Shown piece after piece: positions 56,977 to 64,000 of a stretch of 64,000 nt of DNA. Both the position numbers and the translations under genes were made by a program. Each line of letters starts with the position of its first letter. Positions within the stretch are counted from its first letter, which is position 1. The stretch lies in assembly GCA_030248215.1 (NCBI GenBank), contig JASANG010000163.1, positions 1 through 64,000 of the forward strand, written 5' to 3'. The notes below the pieces were generated by a model. The model saw only the letters and a program-made list of their open reading frames with translations. It had not been told where the DNA came from and ran no database searches. This DNA comes from Enoplolaimus lenunculus. Taxonomy: Eukaryota > Nematoda > Enoplea > Enoplida > Thoracostomopsidae.

Positions 56977-57906
56977 CTAGAAAAAATTGCTCAGCGCTAG
57001 AGCAACATGATATATGTTTCATATTTTTATAAGGAAAGTAACTAGACCAGCACATTCGTTTGATGTAACCTAGGAAAATATTATGTGACAATGGCGTCCA
57101 AAATCATGTTAACTATTAATTCTTCTGAAACATATTGCGGACAGCGCATCTATTTTTAAGTTGAAACTTTCTGGCAGGCTTTGTTAGTAATTTTCAGAAA
57201 TTTTTTAGATAGTGGCAGGGTTGCAGAGACATGGGTGAAGTACAGCGATCTTTTTCTTTTGCCAGATTAACTGATGCTGCCAAAATGCGATGTAATTTTT
57301 GAGCTCCTAGTGGTGACTATGCAGTTAAACAACAACTCGATTGGGAAATGCACATTTATTGAATTTTTCTACCTGTAAACTTGTTAGTTTTGTCACTAAG
57401 ATCAAAAATATGGTAAAGACAAAGGTCACTTAAATTGAGACGTTTTAAACCATCAATTGCGATTCGTTTTGTGACAACGCTTGTATAAGAAAGTATATTA
57501 CAAAATTGGTCATCAGATCTCTAACTCAGCAATTATATCGCTGTACAATGCTCTTATAAAATTCAATTAACTATGTTAATAGCGAGCAAAAGGTTAATTT
57601 AGTACGTTCTTAAAGAAAACTTCAATATACATTCATGGATTCCAAGCTAATTTTTTATACATTTAAGAAATTACTTTGCTTTGCATTCAAGCAAAACATC
57701 TGTTTCTTACAAAATGAAAATTACAGAAATTTTTCTGTCTCCGATATGTTTCAGAAGAATTAAATAGTCACCATGATTTTGGACGCTATCGTACCGTATT
57801 ATATTCCCAGCTTACATCAACCGAAAGTGTTGGTGTAGTTGCTATCTTTTTAATAGGAATAAGAAACATATAACATGCTGCTCAAGTGCTGAGCAATTTT
57901 TTCTAG
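56977..57906. mobile_element. Long-TIR non-autonomous DNA transposon, ~930 bp
   Basis: About 170 bp at each end are inverted copies: CTAGAAAAAATTGCTCAGCG at the left and GAGCAATTTTTTCTAG at the right. They stay alignable inward past GGCGTCCAAAATCATG and AATTCTTCTGAAACATAT. The ends are moderately diverged and the interior has no supported coding region. Target duplication and superfamily are undetermined. Confidence 0.8.
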
Positions 57907-58974
57907 TTTCAACCGCTTTACCAATCTGTTGCTTAATCCATCAATCTACACTATGAAAAATGAGAACACTGATGCAACTAAATACTGAGTTTAAATAAAT
58001 CGTTTGGTTCAAAGAAAATTTTGTCCTGACAACTAGCGCCTAACCAAAGTAATTGTATAAAACCAAGCATTTTGGCGAAACAAACCTTGGGGTGACGTTG
58101 TCCGTTGGGGTGAAACAAACCGTTGGGATGAAACAACCTTTTGGGTGAACCCAACCGTTGGGGTGAAACCAAATACTGGGATGTTACCAACCGTTGGGAT
58201 AAACCCAACCGTTGGGGTGAAACCAACAGTTGGGGTAAAACCAACCACTGGGATAAAACAACCGTTTGTGTGGAACTATCCGTTGTTCGGGTGAAACCGT
58301 CCGTTGGGGTGAAACCAACCGCTTGGGTGAAACCAACCGTTGGGGTGAAACCAACCGTTGGGTTGAACCCGACCGTAAGCTCTAAACTGTACCTATAGAG
58401 TAACACTCGTAATATTACTTAGCGATCGGGTAAAAAGTGTGAAACCAAAATTTTGTGAACTTCTGTAAGGAGTTTTTTGACCGTAACTACTGAAGGCCAT
58501 ACTTGTTTGGCAAATGCTTTTGCACAGAAATTCCCTACCTACCGTGATACCGGTGTACAAAATTTAAACGAATGATATCTGATGTTACTTGAGTACCAAC
58601 ATGCAAATTAAACTGAAAATCCGCACTTAAGATGATGCTCGAACCATATATATGAACAATATCGTGTTCATGTGGTTAACCACAAAACAAGCACGTCAAT
58701 TTTATATCTAAAACGACCAAACTTTTTTAACTCCTCTGCGTCGTTTTTGCTACACCTAAAATTTCAAATTCAGAATAATTGTGTCGACGTCGGTGCATCA
58801 AAAGAATATTTAATTTAATTTTTTTTTGAATTTTCAAAATTTTTTCAAATTTAAAATTTTAATTTGGATTTCATGCTGTCTCTTGTCGAGAATGTGAGAT
58901 TGTACGTAATTGATACAATTTAAGGCGGGTCCAAAACTTTACTTTAAATTTAAACACCATTTTCAAGTCTTTTT
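57907..58974. other. No gene seen; contains an 18-bp minisatellite
   Basis: Outside the minisatellite at 58,080-58,372 I see only unassigned AT-rich sequence. Confidence 0.5.
58080..58372. repeat. 18-bp minisatellite (GGGGTGAAACCAACCGTT)n
   Basis: About 16 copies of an 18-bp unit with substitutions and one-base length changes. Because 18 is a multiple of three, both strands have long open frames across it (Val-Gly-Phe-Thr-Pro-Thr repeats on the minus strand). There is no start context or splice support for a gene. Confidence 0.9.
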
Positions 58975-59110
58975 TCGCGGAACTGCAATGACGTAGGGTA
59001 AGCTTTAGGCTATTTTCGGCTTTGGCTTACCTGCGCGTAAGCTTAGACTTAGGATTATTCTTGGGAATTTTATTTATGTAACTGTTATGGCCTTGTTCTA
59101 TATATTGGCC
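58975..59110. mobile_element. GGCC-ended CCTAAG MITE, left end decayed
   Basis: Contains CGCGGAACTGCAATGACGTA, TTAGGC-like hexamers and the right end GGCCTTGTTCTATATATTGG plus CC. Confidence 0.6.
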
Positions 59111-59471
59111 AACATTTCTAAAAACCGAGATGTTTCATGTGGGACAAAATCTATTCAGGATTCGCCCTCTGGTTACGGGTCTCATTTACAAAACAAAATT
59201 TATCAAAACCACTTGCGGAGACACCCACCATTTGTGTCCTTGCTATGGCCTAATTCCATTATCGTCGTAATGATAAAATATATTTTTTTCGCGATAAAAA
59301 TAAAGAAAATTGATCCGACAAAAATAGAAGTGACCCCAACAGTTGTACGATTAATTCACATCGCTTGAGTTCCGCCGTATATCCAGTCGCCTAGTCAAAT
59401 TAGGTCAGGTGTCGTGAATACAATATATTTAATTATGTGTAAATTTTGACACATTGAATCTAGCGATTTTC

Positions 59472-59647
59472 GGACTCATGTAAAAGGATCACGGGCGGCA
59501 CGTTTTTCAGCGGGACTGCAATAGAGTAAGCTTAAGCTTTATAGACTACTTTTTTGCTCAGGCTTAGGTATAAACTCATTCTTACGCTTTGACTTAGGGT
59601 TAGGAATAGGCTTATACTACTGTTACGGTTCTGTTCTATACATCGGC
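59472..59647. mobile_element. GGCC-ended CCTAAG MITE
   Basis: Starts GGACTCATGTAAAAGGATCA and ends CTGTTCTATACATCGGC. Subterminal GGACTGCAATAGAGTAAGCT is intact. Flanks CGATTTTC and ACATTTTC agree at six of eight bases. Confidence 0.7.
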
Positions 59648-59937
59648 ACATTTTCATAACCTTTTCACTGGCAAATTGTTAATATGCAATATTATTAGGG
59701 CTGTAATATTTTCTACTTCATTTCTTTACAACTCCGATAAAATATGCTTGCTGCATAAACGTAGGTACGTAACGTTTATAGATGAGTAGACTGTGGAATT
59801 TTTGGCGTGAACCAAACGTGCTTGAGTGACGTCGAATTTATAAATAAATTAGTCGGTTAATATGCTTTTTTCGTCTTCACAAAGAAATTGGCAAAAACTA
59901 TGGCTCGAACAACAATTCAATATGCTTTAACACATTT

Positions 59938-60082
59938 AAGGTTGCACTGTAGTACTCGCAGCGCGGTGCCGTGCGTTCTGTGAAAAAAATTGTTTTTAAT
60001 AAACACACGATCCACGCGGAACGTTTAGAATTTACTTCTATTTCTGACGAGCGGCGTTTTGCGGCGTTGAGCGGAACCAAAC
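59938..60082. mobile_element. GC-rich inverted-repeat element, possible relative of the TTA-flanked MITE
   Basis: Runs from AAGGTTGCACTG to GAGCGGAACC with GC-rich CGGTGCCGTGCG and GGCGTTTTGCGGCG phrases. Similarity to 13,908-14,207 is loose. Confidence 0.3.
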
Positions 60083-60366
60083 AGAATGTTTCCGCTGATT
60101 TCAGCAACGAAATTGTATTTTGTATTTTTCGAAGTTGAGTGTTATGACACTCTTAAAACTTTTCATTGCCGAAATTTGAACTGTTGACCTCGGTGTGCTT
60201 CGGTTTCATGATGTTTGTTTCATAGCCTGCTCTGGTTTTGACGACTTTTTCACTTACAGTTGTACGCTGGTTTCTGTCCAGCCAAAAATATTACAAATCA
60301 ACGAATGCCCCCAGTATACCAAACCGCAATGGGCTTTGCCATATAACAGGTGATGATGACAAACGC

Positions 60367-60547
60367 GGCTCATTACAGATCATGGACACCACTTTATTCC
60401 GTGGGACTGGAATACGGTTAGTTTAAATTTTAGACTATTTTTTGCTTAGGCTTAGGCTTTATACGCTCATTCTTAAACGCTTACGCTAAGGCTTAGGCTT
60501 AGGAATATTCTTTTAATACTGTTTCTCGCCTGTTCTATACATTGGCC
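60367..60547. mobile_element. GGCC-ended CCTAAG MITE
   Basis: Starts GGCTCATTACAGATCATGGA and ends CTGTTCTATACATTGGCC. Flanks ACAAACGC (60,359-60,366) and ACAAACTG (60,548-60,555) agree at six of eight bases. Confidence 0.72.
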
Positions 60548-60555
60548 ACAAACTG

Positions 60556-61079
60556 TCGCCTTTATGACTTGTAGGCATCTACGGTTACTCTAAAAATTTC
60601 CTCGTATATATCTCTCAAGTATGAAGTTTATTTTTCCCACTGTAAAGGTAAGATTTTTGAGAATTTTACGTAATAGTTATTTTTTGCTGAACAAAATATG
60701 TTGAAACATCATAGGACGTGGGTGTGTTGAAGGAAAAAGTTTGCCATAAAGGCGACATCTTGTTGTTTTTTGACGGAACTTTTGAGATGTGAATTTAAAA
60801 CGAATTTTTGAACTTTTCAGACAGATGTTAAGAGTCGTAAATTATGAAAATTAACCTTTTTTCGATATATTCATTTTTACTTTGGAACTTTTTATTCAAA
60901 ATGGCACATTTTCAATTTTTTGATTAAAAGAAAACGCAATTTCTTTAAAATTGTTTTATTAGATTTCGAGGACTTTAATTTTTTTCGCTCTTCATTTAAC
61001 TTTAAGTGGACAAAATTAGGGTGATCTGGGAACACTGTTTTTCGTTATATACATTGAATTTTAAGCGTCCGAATGAAAT
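60556..61079. other. No feature seen
   Basis: AT-rich sequence with no supported gene or repeat. Confidence 0.5.
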
Positions 61080-61620
61080 ATTCCGTTTACGATTTATTCA
61101 CGCGTGCAAGAATTTGCAGCAAGAACTCGTAACTAAAGTTTGCACAAATAACTTGCAGCTTGCAAATACATTATTTTCATTCTGAGTCTTGACATGAATT
61201 TATTCCCGAGCGTAAGATTTTGCAGCTAGAACTCGCAACTGCAATTTACACGAATAACTTGCAGCTTGCAAATACATTATTTTCATTCTGAGTCTTGACA
61301 TGAATTTATTCCCGAGCGTAAGATTTTGCAGCTAGAACTCGCAACTGCAATTTGCACGAATAACTTGCAGCTTGCAAATACATTATTTTCATTCTGAGTC
61401 TTGACATGAATTTATTCCCGAGTGTTAGATTTTGCAGCTAGAACTCGCAACTGCAATTTGCACGAATAACTTGCAGCTTGCAAATACATTATTTTCATTC
61501 TGAGTCTTGACATGAATTTATTCCCGAGTGTAAGATTTTGCAGCTAGAACTCGCAACTGCAATTTACAGGAATAACTTGCAGCTTACAAATACATTATTT
61601 TCATTCGGCGTCTTGACATG
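61080..61620. repeat. 106-bp tandem array, about five copies
   Basis: TCTTGACATGAATTTATTCC recurs about every 106 bp (starts near 61,186, 61,293, 61,399, 61,505; a changed copy at 61,611). Each unit holds internal inverted motifs built on TTGCAGCTxxxA and GCAACTGCAATTTGCA. The central units are nearly identical and the outer ones diverged. Confidence 0.95.
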
Positions 61621-62055
61621 AACTTATATCGAACGTATGCAGACGACTGCTATCAATATCAAGCATATGCTATAAATTACTAGTCCCGTCAGAATTAATT
61701 CAATTTGCAAGGCTATAATTATTTGTGAATTATGGTGTATTTCCATCACGAATAAATTGCAGCTGCAAGTTCTTCGAATGAATTGTTGAGAAAAACTTAC
61801 AACGGCAAGTTTCAGCTGTTACAAACATGCAGGCTTAAAGTAGGCTTTAGTCTTCTTTGCTTAAAAACACTTTTACGATTTCTATTTAGTGCTTAAAAAT
61901 GTAAAACTGGGCGCGTCACCAGCGACGTAGACTGTGAATTATGCAAACAAGTTTGATATTTGAATTAATTTTAGCTTTTTGAATAACTTTAACAAGCAAC
62001 CCCTAAAAGCGGCAATGGAGACCAGGTATAAAAGAACACTCCAGCACATTACGCA

Positions 62056-62227
62056 GGCAATGTATAGAGAATGGCCGTAGCACTAATATAGTGTAATAAG
62101 CCCATTCCTAAGAATATGCGTAAGCTTCAGTGTAAGGATTAGCATATGTTAAGCCTAAGCAAAAAATTAGTCTTAACCTCAAGCTTACTCTATAGCAGAG
62201 TAGCAGAAAAACGGGCAGCCCTCAGCA
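62056..62227. mobile_element. GGCC-ended CCTAAG MITE, decayed
   Basis: Starts GGCAATGTATAGAGAATGGC and contains CATTCCTAAGAATATG, TAAGCCTAAGC and CAAGCTTACTCTATAGCAG. The far end is worn and no target duplication is clear. Confidence 0.6.
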
Positions 62228-63859
62228 ATATATTGTCTGTGAAAACTGTTAAAAGAAGTGCTTCAAAGGATAGTGTGACTTTTTGATGTCTGAAATTGAA
62301 ATTAATTTCAACCTAAATTGTAATCTCCAAATATAAATTGGAAATCCTTGCCAAACTTCGAACTGACAAGCTCGGGCTCAAATGCCCGCCGCTTGACCCA
62401 CTCATCCAATCATGTCACTTTGTATTATACAAGCATTTCTATTCTGTGGTATACTGAGGTAAGGCAACCGCACATCAACAAACTTTATAGGACATATATA
62501 CTAAAATTGCATTTATAATGTATGAAAACATATGTATGCAAATTAATTGTCCGCATTAACTATTTTAACCATTGTGATATCAAAAAATGGTTTGACAGGG
62601 ATGCTAAGTCAATTTTCCTGTGGACAGCCTGTCAAGATCCCTTCCAAAAAGATATGGAATTTTAATAAAATTACTGATTATACCAGTTTAGAAAGGAATG
62701 GCTAATTTGTGATTCAAATACAATTTTATACAACTTTAAGTTATTAATTTTAGAAGTAGGGTTCTAGCAAAAATGGTATAGCGACGACTGTACTGCTAAC
62801 AATAGAGACGGCCTCCAAATCGCCTCAAAAAATCTGAATTATTCAAGAACCACTTAGCAACAGTTTCTGGCCAATCAAATTGCAGGTGCAAGGAAATCCA
62901 GCTGCTACTGGCAACGGCGTTCACACGTGCGAATTAAAAGCATGATATGTAGTGAATAAATTGCAGCTGCAAGAAACTTGCACATGCAATTTGCATATAT
63001 ATGTGCAAATTTTGTTACAAACACTTGCACATGTGAACAGTTCTTAACTAAACGCCAATGCTAAAAACAAATAAAATTCTCCCAATTTCAAGTTTTCACC
63101 CCGATCCATGCCACGATTAAACCTTTCGGTTCTGCTTTGAATTAAAATAGTAATTGAACATACTGTTGAATAGTAATTTGTTTAGCCCAAAAGTTGTAAG
63201 GTTAAACGCAATTTTCGATTATTATAATATTACACCTTGATGTTGTCACATTTTATAGTTGCGCTATTTTAAAATGACCCACGTTCATTTTAAACTGATT
63301 TTAAATCGTATAAAAAATGGCTCGTCCCAAGATTGATTAGTTACCAGTTTTCCAAGGTAGGGTAGTTAAAGACAGTTGGACAAAACGCGTAACGCATCTC
63401 ATTGCCGTCTTGTTTCGCCGAGGGCATTCAAATATAACATGTGGCCAAGGCCAATACGAAACGGGACATCGAAGTTAATACAAATAATATATATCCAAAC
63501 GTGTTCAGAAGTTAAAGCATACTTTATATGATCAGTAATATTTTAGGTAAGCCTAAAGCACTAGGCTTTGAACTTAAACCAATACCTCGTCGGTGTTGAG
63601 ATTTTCTGTACGCAGATGGTAGAAAATTTTAAGAAAACTTTTTACACAACTTTAATTTATATTATAAAAACACTTTATCTACAGCAGTTAAAAAATGATG
63701 TTTTTTGAACTTTTTGAGCGAGTGCATTCCATGCTTATATAATACTCTCACTTGACTGTAAAGAAAAAAATGAAATAATATACTGTCTCGTTGAAAGCGG
63801 TTTGTGTTTACAAAAAATGCGACCGAACGAAATGGCCTGTGTCTTCGTTGTGGGTAAGT

Positions 63860-63860
<1 letters not shown>
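62228..63860. other. No gene seen; relic sharing the 106-bp array motif
   Basis: Near 62,950-63,040 the phrases GAATAAATTGCAGCTGCAAG and GCAATTTGCA recall the 106-bp array. The rest is unassigned. Confidence 0.4.

Positions 63861-63923
<63 letters not shown>
63861..63923. repeat. (AT)n microsatellite
   Basis: About 30 AT dinucleotides with one TTT interruption at the end. Confidence 0.95.
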
Positions 63924-63931
<8 letters not shown>

Positions 63932-64000
63932 ACGAACAAAATTAAAAATTCTTAATTCCTTTACTTTTACGGCAGAACATCGTCACTTTTTCCGTTCAAA

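Noticed and set aside
57978-58406. 142-codon minus-strand frame of Val-Gly-Phe-Thr-Pro-Thr repeats
   Set aside because: It is explained by an 18-bp minisatellite; no splice or start context.
1-64000. tRNA and rRNA genes
   Set aside because: No stretch with tRNA promoter boxes and cloverleaf potential or rRNA-like sequence was noticed; no systematic scan was possible.

Overview
The window is AT-rich metazoan DNA with introns, many short DNA-transposon relics and one clear host gene. That gene is a Shaw-type (Kv3) voltage-gated potassium channel in nine exons (43,626-56,548, + strand). Its closeness to invertebrate Shaw channels, the small introns and the heavy MITE load suggest a bilaterian invertebrate. 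I cannot place it more closely. The TTAGGC-like hexamer tracts recall nematode telomere repeats, but they lie inside transposons and an intron, so I do not use them for placement.

Layout. Positions 1-40,957 form one giant inverted repeat: a left arm (1 to about 21,066), a spacer of about 0.5 kb, and a right arm (about 21,548-40,957). The arms pair to the first base of the window, with about 1-2% differences in most stretches I compared by eye, microsatellite length differences and a few larger indels. The centre lies inside a Ty3/Gypsy retrotransposon, present once per arm with its 5' side toward the centre. Each copy keeps the RNase H-integrase part of pol followed by a C-terminal PHD finger. 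Outside this element the arms show no recognisable host gene, only repeats and unassigned sequence. Allele-like differences, a low-complexity centre and a repeat-borne junction make an assembly join of two haplotypes the leading explanation, but a true palindrome is not excluded.

Positions 40,958-43,625 are the upstream flank of the channel gene, with a near-perfect 199-bp hairpin MITE and a third copy of a CCGGAGCC-rich element. The channel gene follows, its introns holding a 25-bp minisatellite, a tract of about 240 bp of (CCTAAG)n, and several MITEs. From the stop codon to 64,000 there is no recognisable gene, only MITEs, a 930-bp element with long terminal inverted repeats, an 18-bp minisatellite, a 106-bp tandem array and an (AT)n tract.

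The most useful repeat result is a hAT-like MITE family (ends GGCC...GGCC, about 150-220 bp plus one longer nested copy) whose interior is a degenerate TTAGGC/CCTAAG array. Several copies show 8-bp target-site duplications, two of them perfect. A second family (ends near CGTAGCC) also has a perfect 8-bp duplication. All readings were made by eye; no alignment or database search was run.
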